Of a DNA stretch of 64,000 nucleotides, positions 21,857-31,700 are shown one piece after another. The translations under genes and the position numbers were made by a program. Every line of letters starts with the position of its first letter. Positions within the stretch are counted from its first letter, which is position 1. The DNA comes from Parietichytrium sp. I65-24A (lineage: Eukaryota; Sar; Bigyra; Thraustochytrida; Thraustochytriidae), in the NCBI GenBank assembly GCA_012862575.1, contig BLSF01000050.1, positions 248,001-312,000 of the forward strand, read 5' to 3'. The notes beneath the pieces are model-generated. The model saw only the letters and a list, made by a program, of their open reading frames with translations. It did not search any database and was not told the DNA's origin.

Positions 21857-21911
21857 TAGGTCCCGCCGCTTGCTCACACCCGCTCAACCCCGCCTGCCTG
21901 GAAGCCGTGCG

Positions 21912-22976
21912 ATGTCGCCCAACCCAACAGCCGTTGCACCCACGTTTACCCTCCCACCTACTCCACCGAGAGCTCCACACTCTTCGCCATCTGCTGCCAT
22001 CGAGGATCCTTGCCGCCTTCTGTTTCGTTCCCCAAATACGACTCTCACAGCAGTGGCACCTCCATCGGCTACCCCACAAGGCACCCCGGCCGAATTGGCA
22101 CCCGGCCAGACCTTGTCGCCCTTTCAAGCAATCACTGTCGCGTCAGCGAGGCAGGCGGACAAGCGGCGAGCTGCTGCAGCACAGAATTACCCTGCAAAAT
22201 CTTTCCGTCAGCTCATTAAGACATTACGTCAAGTAGCTCTGAGGTACTACACCAGCTCCATGCATTCAAATGGCAACAATGTCAGAAACAGAGTTCTCAG
22301 AGTTGAGCTGCGCGCAAAGGACGGCTTGAAGCCCTTCGACAGGGCGCTCATATATGGCTCGTTTCAAATACGGGGCACGTATACGTCCACAATGCATGGA
22401 AGTCTCGTCACTGTCGAATCTAAGGAGAAAAATTTTCTTGAGGAGGATGCTATGGAACACGAAACTCACTTCGAGGTACCCCTAGAGAATCCCGAACACA
22501 AAGCAGCCCTGCTTGCCTTCCTGATAAGCTTTATTCCCTGCACTCAGCACATCCTTATCGGCCAAGTCGGGCTCGTCTCATACCTCAACTCGAGCATCGA
22601 CCTCGACCAAGTCGACTTCGGCCTTTGGACAGTTCCAGACATACGACCCTATCTAGAAGACGTCGTCACCTTCGTGACAGACGCCCCGGAAAATTCCGCC
22701 GACATTCTCCAACGTTACTTCAAGTCCCGTGCGTCAATCGCAAGATACCTACTTGCCCTCGTCCATAACGCACCTCGCTCAGAGATCCAAAAGCTCAAAA
22801 CACTTGCAGACGACAAGCAGAAGGACTTTTTTCAGCGCGCCAAACTTGACGACTTCATGCTTCATGATGAATTCGGCGAGCGCCTATCCCTTGCACACCG
22901 AGATGCTCATCTGTACTGGCCGCCAGGACAAAATCACCTGGTTCCAGTCCGACAAGACCATTTCAACCCGCTATAA
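21912..22976 (+). CDS. Unknown repeat-associated ORF
   Basis: I do not recognise this protein (354 residues from the first ATG). The first 80 residues are Pro/Ala/Thr-rich and probably disordered. From about residue 90 it is globular, mixed helical and strand, ending in a charged helical stretch (about 285-354) with KTLADDKQKDFFQRAKLDDF and a conserved HRDAHLYWPPGQNH. A diverged, broken relative lies at 27,511-28,350 on the - strand, nearly the same over its C-terminal third but quite different N-terminally. Its 3' flank reappears there and at 63,556. Together these make it the coding part of a dispersed, probably mobile repeat. No catalytic motif is visible. A host multigene family is the alternative. 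Confidence 0.5.
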   Translation: MSPNPTAVAPTFTLPPTPPRAPHSSPSAAIEDPCRLLFRSPNTTLTAVAPPSATPQGTPAELAPGQTLSPFQAITVASARQADKRRAAAAQNYPAKSFRQLIKTLRQVALRYYTSSMHSNGNNVRNRVLRVELRAKDGLKPFDRALIYGSFQIRGTYTSTMHGSLVTVESKEKNFLEEDAMEHETHFEVPLENPEHKAALLAFLISFIPCTQHILIGQVGLVSYLNSSIDLDQVDFGLWTVPDIRPYLEDVVTFVTDAPENSADILQRYFKSRASIARYLLALVHNAPRSEIQKLKTLADDKQKDFFQRAKLDDFMLHDEFGERLSLAHRDAHLYWPPGQNHLVPVRQDHFNPL

Positions 22977-23110
22977 CAACCAACGCTTCACTCGATCATC
23001 AACATTCACGTCAAATCAAATTTCTTTTCATCAACAAAACCTATCCTGTCCCCGCACTTCTGGTTGCGGGCGGCCCGCCCGCTTAAGTTTCTCTAGTAGA
23101 CCTAGCTAAT
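22977..23110 (+). mobile_element. 3' end of the dispersed repeat, with terminal motif
   Basis: After the stop codon come about 80 bases shared with 27,545-27,617 (reverse strand) and 63,560-63,633. Then at 23,063-23,099 a GC-rich motif follows (GCACTTCTGGTTGCGGGCGG, then CCCGCCC, then CTTAAGTTT). The same motif occurs at 28,524-28,560, where it lies on the 5' side of the reverse-strand copy. That arrangement is what a terminal inverted repeat would give. Confidence 0.5.
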
Positions 23111-23933
23111 AGAAGGATTCTGCCTGTAACGAACCTCACGACCCCTGCACAATGCAGGTGTTTAGTGCTCTTAGCGCCCTTCCGCTGCCGTACTTTGCAC
23201 ACTAGGTAGGCCGCCACTGAGTCCTCCAGCAGCGTGTCCACGTGTGTACTAGAGTCCACCCGGCGGTACTAGAGTTCGTTAGCGCTCGATTAGCAGCTCG
23301 CGGGCTGAGGGCGAAAGTGGCGAAAGCAATGCGTGCGCGTGGTCTCTCTGGTGGCACGCGCGAGTTGGGAGGGTTGCAGTGCTCTCTACGAGGAAGGAGG
23401 AGGAAATTCAGGGCATCTTTGACCTCTTGCAGAAGCTTTTCAATGCGCTGCTTATTGGGCCAGCATTGATTGCTCTCGATGCTCTAGGTTACCGCCCAGA
23501 GGCGGTGCAGAGCGATTCTGTTCAGATCACCATTCGTGTTGTACGGCATGATACTAGCTTGCTGTGTGTTGCTCTCGGTTCTCTCTTTATGCGCCTATGA
23601 CTTAACCAGTGCAAGGCATGCGGAGGCACTGGAGCTGTACGAGCAACAAAAGCTTGAGTCTTCCAAAGTTCAGCAAAGAGAGGCTGTCCACCAGATGAAG
23701 ATTTGCTGAAGCCCTGAACGTTTGATTGAAAACATCAAGCAGCGCACCACTGCCAGGTCAGTTGGAGCAGGTGCTCCACTATTTATTTTTTTTTACCATC
23801 AACAGTCAAGGTGTATACGCCGCAATGTGTCCTTGGGTGGCGATGCACTCAGGCTGATTGGCGAACATACAAAGCAAGTTTTCGAATTTGGAAGCAATGA
23901 AATTTTTGTGATTTCCTGTAAAATTTTAGAAAG
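23111..23933 (+). other. Gene-poor stretch with coding-like fragments
   Basis: No intact gene. Around 23,379-23,600 one frame reads like a helical protein fragment (EEEIQGIFDLLQKLFNALL), and around 23,610-23,709 a different frame reads as a charged helix (ARHAEALELYEQQKLESS) to a stop. They may be decayed exons of one gene, but their origin is unclear. Confidence 0.3.
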
Positions 23934-26261
23934 TTACTTGGAGAATGTCTGAAATTTTTTGATTTTCTCGAAAGCCTCTTGCAGTTTGTCTTTTCGGTGA
24001 TGCAGGCTGTTCCACCGGTCTAGTTCCACCTCCGAAAGATCCATACATCTCATCAACTCCCCTTTCCTCTTCCAAATACACTCTTTAATTCTGGCTTTCA
24101 GCGTGCGCTCTGTCTCTGCGGAGAAGAATTGGCATTTAACAAGCCGTGAAACCCGTTGCGAAAAATCTTTCTGGATGACCTTCGTGTAAGCAGCGATTCG
24201 GGCCATGTCGTCCAATATTGTCAATTCATCTTGGCTCAGTTTTCTATAACTTTCTGGTGTGAAGAAGCCGAGCCGTTCACGCCTTCCTTTCTTGAGATCA
24301 CGGATGTAGCTGCGATAATCATCTAAAACGTGTGAGAAGTAGTGGTCCTGTATATCCACCAAGTCGTATTCACTCTTGAGCTCCTTGAACAAACTTCGAA
24401 AGTTTTCCGCTTTTTCGTCGAAGAATGCTTCAATCTCTTCGCAAATAAGCTCTTGCAATCCCGAATACACCACCTGCGAGTTGATTGCCTCTTTCGTCCA
24501 TTTCCTCGCAGCGTCCTCGATAGAACCAGAGAACTTTTCAATAAGCGGATAAAAGGCTTGCTGGAGACGGCGAGCTTCTACGACTGCCAGATGAGATGGA
24601 AACGTTCCAGGAAACCCTTCGCTGCCGCGAACGGACTCGTACAACTCCTGCATCCTCCGAAAGTATGGCTTGCTGAAGAAGTAGTTGAACGTATAATACT
24701 TTCGCAGATCGCCAGCTAGAGTATCGAACTGTTTCTTGTAAAGTGCACAATTTGCTGGCCTACCCCCTGACTCAGTGTCGCCGTCACGCACAAGAACGAC
24801 GTGAGCTACAACAGTGATACCGGTAGGTTCATCATTGTCCTCCTCCCCACAAGGATGGCCTGCATTTGATGTCCCGTCGGAATCCTCCGTTAGCTGAAAC
24901 TTAGCGGAGAAAGAAGGCGTTTCAGTTAGTAGACCTTCTTCCGTTAATTCATTGCCACCATAAATGCAGAAGAACGTGGCGCTTTGAATTTTCCTCTTCT
25001 CTCCCCCTCCGCATTTGATTGTGCAGTCAATGATGCTGTCTCTTTTCCTGAGGACTCTAAATTCTAAGCCTGCTTCGTTCGTTGTCTTCGTTTTGGACAG
25101 AGTTTCATTCTCGTCGACGCAGACAATTTCCAAGCGATGCTCCTCGATTTGAATATTGCTTTCGCTGAACGTGCCACGTCTGGAATTCTCAAGAGTGAGA
25201 AAAGACTTGTCAATAGCCAAATCCAAGATTTTCAGACATTCTTCCTCGCTTTCGATCTTGAGTGGTAGACGGTCGATCTCACCTTTGACCTTCTCGAGTT
25301 CCTGGCAAATCTTCTTGGTGGTTCGTGGAAGGGTTGCACGAATTCTTCCTTCTTGAATCTGAGCCAAACTCCTTGCGAGCGCATCGCGGCCTAGCCCTGC
25401 AAATTCCCTGAGACCCGCTTCAAATTGGTCAAAGAAAGCTGCCTCTTCCTTCATAGATTTAGCAAGGCTCATTTCCTCTCCATCATTCTCCGAGCGATTT
25501 CGCACGCAAAAGACGCTCTTCTTAGCGAGTTTGAAATCCGCTGTTTCCCTTTTGACTTTGCTGATAAAAGTTTCCTCAGCGGGAAACGTGTCAACTTTGG
25601 TGTACACCAATACAGTTCGTGTCCTGCCCTTATCAAGTTTCAGAGACATATCCAAGGCTTTGCTAATGCTCGAGTCGACATTCGCGCCTACGACGTTCAG
25701 AAGCACAGCTTCTGGCGGTGAGATGTGTTTTTTGTACATTTCCACAATCTGATCTTCGATGTTCTCCTCCACGCCAATTCGAGTAATTCCTGGCAAATCG
25801 ATGAGATCCAGATTTATCTGGTTGGGACGCCACACGGTCAGGGAGATTTCTTTGTCACTGATGGCAGCTTTGTCAGCTTTGTCTCCAAGCTCAGCCTTGG
25901 TGATCTCTTCTATGGTGTCTGCTACCTTGTTAAGGTCCACCTTCTGAGTGTTGCCATCTATACCAATTTCTGCGCGCTCGTGGTCATCATCGCTACGAAG
26001 GTGGAGCACCAGCGGAATCTTCGTCTTCATTCCCTCTCCGCGAGGAAGTACCACGCCGCTCAGAGCCTCTATGACTGAACTCTTCCCCATACTCTGGTCT
26101 CCAATGGCAACGATTGTTGCCGTGTTGATGTCCTTGATATCCTTCAAGAGGATTCGCAACTCATTGTTGAGTTCGTAGAGGGGAAGGAGATTCTCGTTGA
26201 AGTTTTTTTGGCACTCTTTCACGTACGATTCATCCTCGCCCTCGCCCTGCCTTAATGCCAT
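23934..26261 (-). CDS. Dynamin-superfamily GTPase, Mx-like
   Basis: This 775-residue protein is a large GTPase of the dynamin/Mx group, which self-assemble on membranes or other targets and remodel them on GTP hydrolysis. G1 is GDQSMGKSS (54-62), G2 Thr80 after PRGEGMKT, G3 DLPG (155-158) and G4 TKVD (221-224). The dynamin hallmark ALSGVVLPRG follows G1. The rest (about 310-775) is mostly helical and fits a middle/stalk region and GTPase effector region. No pleckstrin-homology or proline-rich domain is seen, which favours an Mx-like over a classical dynamin. The frame is open 35 codons further upstream but starts with TTG; the first ATG is at 26,261. It sits between two copies of a dispersed repeat. 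No signal peptide. Cargo unknown. Confidence 0.88.
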   Translation of the reverse strand: MALRQGEGEDESYVKECQKNFNENLLPLYELNNELRILLKDIKDINTATIVAIGDQSMGKSSVIEALSGVVLPRGEGMKTKIPLVLHLRSDDDHERAEIGIDGNTQKVDLNKVADTIEEITKAELGDKADKAAISDKEISLTVWRPNQINLDLIDLPGITRIGVEENIEDQIVEMYKKHISPPEAVLLNVVGANVDSSISKALDMSLKLDKGRTRTVLVYTKVDTFPAEETFISKVKRETADFKLAKKSVFCVRNRSENDGEEMSLAKSMKEEAAFFDQFEAGLREFAGLGRDALARSLAQIQEGRIRATLPRTTKKICQELEKVKGEIDRLPLKIESEEECLKILDLAIDKSFLTLENSRRGTFSESNIQIEEHRLEIVCVDENETLSKTKTTNEAGLEFRVLRKRDSIIDCTIKCGGGEKRKIQSATFFCIYGGNELTEEGLLTETPSFSAKFQLTEDSDGTSNAGHPCGEEDNDEPTGITVVAHVVLVRDGDTESGGRPANCALYKKQFDTLAGDLRKYYTFNYFFSKPYFRRMQELYESVRGSEGFPGTFPSHLAVVEARRLQQAFYPLIEKFSGSIEDAARKWTKEAINSQVVYSGLQELICEEIEAFFDEKAENFRSLFKELKSEYDLVDIQDHYFSHVLDDYRSYIRDLKKGRRERLGFFTPESYRKLSQDELTILDDMARIAAYTKVIQKDFSQRVSRLVKCQFFSAETERTLKARIKECIWKRKGELMRCMDLSEVELDRWNSLHHRKDKLQEAFEKIKKFQTFSK

Positions 26262-27510
26262 CTTTGCAGCGAGTTCAAATTCAGACTCAAATGCCTCGAG
26301 GGTACCGGTACTATGAATAGCGTGGGTATTCGGGGTCTGCTTCGCTTTGTGAGCCACCCCGAGCAAGCTGACGGCTAAACACCAAAATTTGACTCTGCAT
26401 TGAGCTGACTATCAATTCCTACAGTGGCCATGGCGAATCGTAGAGATCACAAGCAGGAAGATCGCGGGTAGAATTGCGAGAGTATGCGGGAGAATCCTGA
26501 TTTACAGTTATTATTTGACTGCGCATTCACAGTCAGTCATCGTCCTCCGCATCTTTTCCTCCCCTAACTGCTGATCTCATTGCTTTTGGGATGTATCCAT
26601 TGGACAGTTTTATGCAGAAGTGGCAGCCTGAGGTCTACACTTGAAGCAGCTTCCTTCCTCTCTCACAACGCCTGAGAAATCTCTGTCATACACCGCGAAT
26701 TGATCACCTCTCTTGGCCACCCAGAAACTCATCTTTCAAGCATCCGCGAAATTCCAGCTCCGCAGGTCCGAACTCACAGCTGGTACTACTGGTACAGTAC
26801 CAGTGTGCGGCGGAAGAGGCGAACGACAGTGAGTGGAAATTCATATGCACTTTAAGCACTCCTTAGATCTCCTGCTGAGAAAAGCTCTGAGTTGTAGCAT
26901 GATGTAGCTGCTGTAGCGAACTTGTTCATGCTTACTCAGGAGTACTGACTGTGAGTAGTACGCATACGATGCCGTCTGTGTACACGCACACACGCGAACA
27001 CATGCGAACACGTTGGCAACCCACTTTTTTGAGATCTTTCGAGCAAAAGGCTTTTCGATGGTCGGTACTACTGACGCAGACAGACGTTCTCATGAAACTA
27101 CTGCGCAGTGCTCATCAGAAGGACAATAATGAATAAGCGGGAACTTCGTGGTGCACCGGTACTCAATTTTTCGTGGCAACCAAAGTTGTACGTACCGACG
27201 TACCGGTACCTACCTTGCTCTCTCTGGATGTGTAAATATGTGTAAGCCCTCGCGACAACGACGGACGTCATCAAAGTTTCTACCGGCGATGTAAACTACT
27301 GGAGCTGGGGATTCCATTGCGCAAATACCTCGGATCGTTGGCGAGTCTCAAAGTCGCAACAAAGGATCGTGAAAACGTTCTCCTTGGGAGACTCCCCTGA
27401 GCTCGAGACTGTGACATGTGGTTTTGTGTAAGTAGTTCATACAGAATTGTGGAAGCTTTCCCCTCTCCCCTCCCTGGCGAGCGGTCAGAATCGTGGCAAC
27501 ATAATTTTAC
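26262..27510. other. Gene-free stretch upstream of the dynamin-like gene
   Basis: No supported gene. It presumably holds the promoter of the gene starting at 26,261. Notable words are the hairpin CTGGTAC...GTACCAG near 26,779-26,802, the 14-base ACTGACTGTGAGTA at 26,944-26,957, and several GTACCGGTAC-like palindromes near 27,190-27,215. Confidence 0.5.
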
Positions 27511-28560
27511 TCACGCTGTTTCACAAGTGCTTCCGACTTTCCTGACATAGGTTTTGTTGATGAAAAGAAATTTGAGTTGACGTGAATGTTGATGATCGAG
27601 TGAAGCGTTGGTTGTTATAGCAAGTTGAAATTGTCTTGTCAGGCTGGAACCAGAATTCATGTGATTTTGTCCTGGCGGCCAGTAGAGATGAGCATCTCGA
27701 TGTGCAAGGGATAGGCGCTTGGCGAAGTCATCTGTGACCATAAAGTCGTCAAGTTTGGCGCGCTGAAAAAAGTCCTTCTGCTTGTCGTCTGCAAGTGTTT
27801 TAAGCTTTTGGATCTCTGAGCGAGGTTCAAGTAGGTATCTTGCGATTGACGCACGGGACTTGAAGTAATGTTGGAGATTGTCGGCGGCATTTTCCGGGGT
27901 GTCTGTCACGAAGGTGGCGACATCTTCTAGATAGGGTCTTCCAAAGTTCGAAGTCGACTTGGTCGAGGTCGATGCTAGATGAGACGAGCCCGACTTGGCC
28001 GATAAGGATGTGCTGAGTGCAGGGAATAAAGCTTATCAGGAAGGCAAGCAGGGCTGCTTTTTGTTCGGGATTCTCCAGGGGTACCTCGAAGTGAGTTTCT
28101 TTGTGACCAAGTGCAGTTCCGTGGTTGGCTCGAAGGCTCTGTCCACACGCTTTTCTTCTTCATACTGAAATCTTGCCTGAACGTGTTCGATTGGGCGGTC
28201 TAGCACGTCGACATTGTGAGCAGTGAAGGAGGCGGAGACGATCGAATCAAGAAAGCCGGTAAGGTCCGCTCTAACTTGAAATTTTGGGTCCCTCAGCGTC
28301 GACTCGGTGACATCAGCTTCTGCTGTTTTGATCAATGCATGCCCATGCAACCCTTTTCTGAAATTCGTTTCAGATTGCAGAAAAGAATAGCAAAGAGTTG
28401 CGAGGAGGCCGCGTTTCCTGTCGCTTATGTTCGCATTGTGTTCATCAAAGGAAGGGGCAGTTGGAACAGGGCCTCAAAAATTGTTGAGATGAAAAAGTTG
28501 AATCCAAGGATCCTGTCCGGCACTTCTGGTTGCGGGCGGCCCGCCCACTTAAGTTTAGAG
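27511..28560 (-). mobile_element. Degenerate copy of the dispersed repeat
   Basis: On the - strand, frames within 27,511-28,350 match the protein at 21,912. The C-terminal third is very close (KTLADDKQKDFFQRAKLDDF, HRDAHLYWPPGQNH); the N-terminal part is recognisable but diverged. The frame is broken in a few places, so it is a dead copy. The GC-rich motif at 28,524-28,560 lies on its 5' side, inverted relative to the copy at 23,063. Confidence 0.6.
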
Positions 28561-28791
28561 TTTCCAATAAAAGGCTGCTTAGGACTGTTCATTTGGAATC
28601 TTGTGAGAAGAGGAAAGTCAGTGCTTCCGCACTTCTGAGCTTCCACACGTCTGAAATCGACTTCACTAGTGTGGAACGGCCATTTCTTGTGTATGTGAAG
28701 GAGCTTGAGGAGCAAGTAGAGAGCGCCTGGTCGATACAACGTTGTATAAGAGGGTCTTGGAGGGATCTGTGGCGAGGTCTATTCGGAGTGC
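28561..28791. other. Spacer with another repeat-end motif
   Basis: A short gene-free stretch between the broken repeat copy and the transposase-like gene. It contains, at 28,606-28,638, GAGAAGAGGAAAGTCAGTGC followed shortly by GCACTTCTGA. The same pair occurs at 63,634-63,678. The core GCACTTCTG is shared with the terminal motifs at 23,063 and 28,524. Confidence 0.45.
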
Positions 28792-31700
28792 TTATGTTGA
28801 TGCCTTGTTTGGGTCCCCCTTTTGGGAACGCCAGTTGCTGACGAACTTCTTGCAGGATTTGTCATCCGGGAGCTCGGACTGCTTGTCTTTGTATTTCTCC
28901 AAGAAGCTGCTGAGAACGAAAGCGCCTGTTGCTTGAGTATAGTTCTCGCACATGCACGCCAGCATGTGCTCCACAAATTCGTCTGGCATTCCAGTTCTCT
29001 TTCCACGTTTGGTTTTGACATTGTCGGCAGTAGCAACAGGGTCATTCTGCCTCTTTCGCTTCCCGTTGCCGAGGTTTGCAGCCTTAATGAGCTCACCAGG
29101 CTGCTGCTTTGGCTTTCTGGCTTTACTTCTCTGGTCTTGGAATCCCTGTCGTCTTGTTTGGTCGATGGGTATCGCTGAAGATTCACAGTGTTTCACAAGA
29201 GCATCGAATACTTCCGATGTGCTCCACTCCGCTTGATCCCTCACGGTATCATCGACATGCTCTGTCGGAAAGGTCCTGCGCGTGTTGTCCATCATTTCTT
29301 CAGCAGATTTGGTTCCGTGGTCTCTCATGCGAAGGAACTTCTGTATCTCCGCAAAGCAGTCCTTCTCTGATGGCAGGTCGAGCGCACCAGGGTACCGTTT
29401 CTCAAGCATATCCAGAAGTACGCTTGCGCCAATCTTGTCCCTTCCCTCATCCAACAACATTGAGAATATTTCTTGTTGGTACTTGTCTGCACGAGTTTGA
29501 CCAACTATCTCACCTCGCCTTTGGCGCCGTGCCCAACCTGGTCGGCGTAGCTTGTCCGCCGATGGCCTAAAGGCCGCTTCCTCGTACTCGGTCTGCAATT
29601 CGCTGCCATTCCGGACCTTGAATGTCGGGTCAGTCTGCAGCAGGTTCAGGACTTCGTGGGCCGCCTGGGCGAACACGTCCTTGCGAGAAGTTCTCACCTC
29701 CGCTGCGTTGCTCGACGCATCACGTCTTGGCTTGCGCTTCTGCCTTGATTTACCATGTTCGTTCCGCGCCCTCCTCTCTTTTGCAGCTTGACCTCCACTG
29801 TCTGCTTCCAAGTCTGAATCCGAGTCCGAGTCCGACTCATTATCATCTTCGCTCCCCGCTCCGTCAAGTTCGGTGTCCAATAAAACCCCAGCTGTTGGAC
29901 TAATAATGTCAGCAAGCGCGAGCTCCTCTTCGTTCGTGTCTGAGGTGTCGCCCGGTACGTTGCGGAGCCGTACTGCATGCCTCCAATAGAGCGGTACGCA
30001 GCTCTGGAGAAGTTTCGCCCCGAAGGGAAGACTCACGCTCGTGACGTCGTCTGAGCTCTCTTCGTAGTTCTCGCCTTGGTCCGCTCCATCCTGATCCTCC
30101 TCGATTGGTTCGTTGGCACCATCATTGCTCGAGACCCCAGACACGTGCTCGAGCGTATTCCTTGACGTTGACGCGCGATAGACCACAGGGCTACCGATGC
30201 CCGAGTACTGCCACGTGTTCAGCTCGAGATCCCCTCGCCAGGAGAATGGATTCGCTTTTAAATCGCCTTCGAGCGAGCTGGTGGACGCAGGATCTCCAAG
30301 TTTGTATACAATCTCATTCTGGCGCTCCACCGACCTCAGACCGTCCACAACGTCACAAACCATCGTTGCCAAGTTCGCCAGCCGCGCACGGTCAATTGAA
30401 ACGAGCTGGGTCATAGTGTTCGTCATGCCGTGGTTGGAGACGAGAGCCTTATAAAGTTCCCGAGGGTTTTGAGCGTCATTTCCCTCTGACACATACTTGC
30501 GTACATGGAGCATTGCTACCGCGAAGTGAGCATCAAGGAGGCCCTTTCCGTCCGCGCTCTCTGTGTGGATATATCGCTCCACCTTAACACCCGTTGTTTT
30601 CCCAAGAAAGGGAAGTGCAAGAATTAGGAACCGATTGCGGTAGTATGCAGCGTTGTCGGATAGGACTGCTACTCGCTCAATCGACGGAAGATCTTTTTTG
30701 AGCTCCACCAAAAAGGCCTCAACCAGGGCAGCGACTGCAAAACCATCCTGCAGGCTTGTGCCTTGAAGAATCTGGTCGCAATATGCAAAGTGCCGCTCGG
30801 CTTTCTCCGTGCATGGGTTCCACGTGTAATAAATGAACATGAACCCATGCCAACTCATTCCGCGCTTGCCGAAATGCTCTATGTTTTCCTGTCGGAAGTA
30901 AAGTGCCAAGGATTTCATCTTAAAATCCATCACCGCGATCCCCGCAATCGGGTTCACATTCTTGATTCGAGTGCATTCGTCCTCCAGCTCGAGTAAGATC
31001 TTGTCAATCGCATGACGTTGATTCATAACTCGGATGCACTGCCCCTGCCAAAGTACCGTCTGGTGCTCGCATCGATCGATTGCAAGCTCAAGGTCTTGCT
31101 GCGTGGTGCCTTCAAAGGTCCTTTCGGACTCTGTGCAGGAGGTGCGCAAGGTCTTAAAGAAATATGGAACGAAGTTGCACGCTGTGCACGAAGCAAGCCT
31201 TGTCTCCATGTGCGACTCTTCGCCAAGGCCGTACTCCAAGCCGTGCGTGTCAACAAGATCGTCGCGCAAGGCGTGATCCTTGTATTGCACCTTCAAAAAG
31301 TTCGACGCAAGCGATGCATAGTCCAGCAAGCGCGTCTGATCCTCCGGCTTTGCGTAAAGACTAATTATCTTCCGAATTGTCCTAAAATTGTCATAGATCA
31401 ACGTGCCGAGATAGCAGTTTATCGCCGAACGCTCCTTCACCTCCCCATTCGTAATCAGTTCAACAAGACGGCGGCATGTGCTGTAACCCAACCAAGCGAA
31501 AGGCGAGCCGGAGTGGTTTCGAAGCTCTTCCCTTCTTGCCTCGCTTGTTAATGGATCCTTGTATTCGAGGCGAATACGAGCCTCAGTTTCAGCCTCCTCC
31601 ACCTCTGCCTCAGTGGCTGGCGGACTGATCTCCCAGCCTTTTGTGCCCAACCAATCATAATAGGCGTCCGCGATTGTCGAGATCTTACGTGTTCTCATCA

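Noticed and set aside
26779-27215. Hairpin and GTACCGGTAC palindromes as possible transposon ends or a non-coding RNA
   Set aside because: Such GTAC-rich words are common across all intergenic parts of this window and do not pair into a defined structure.
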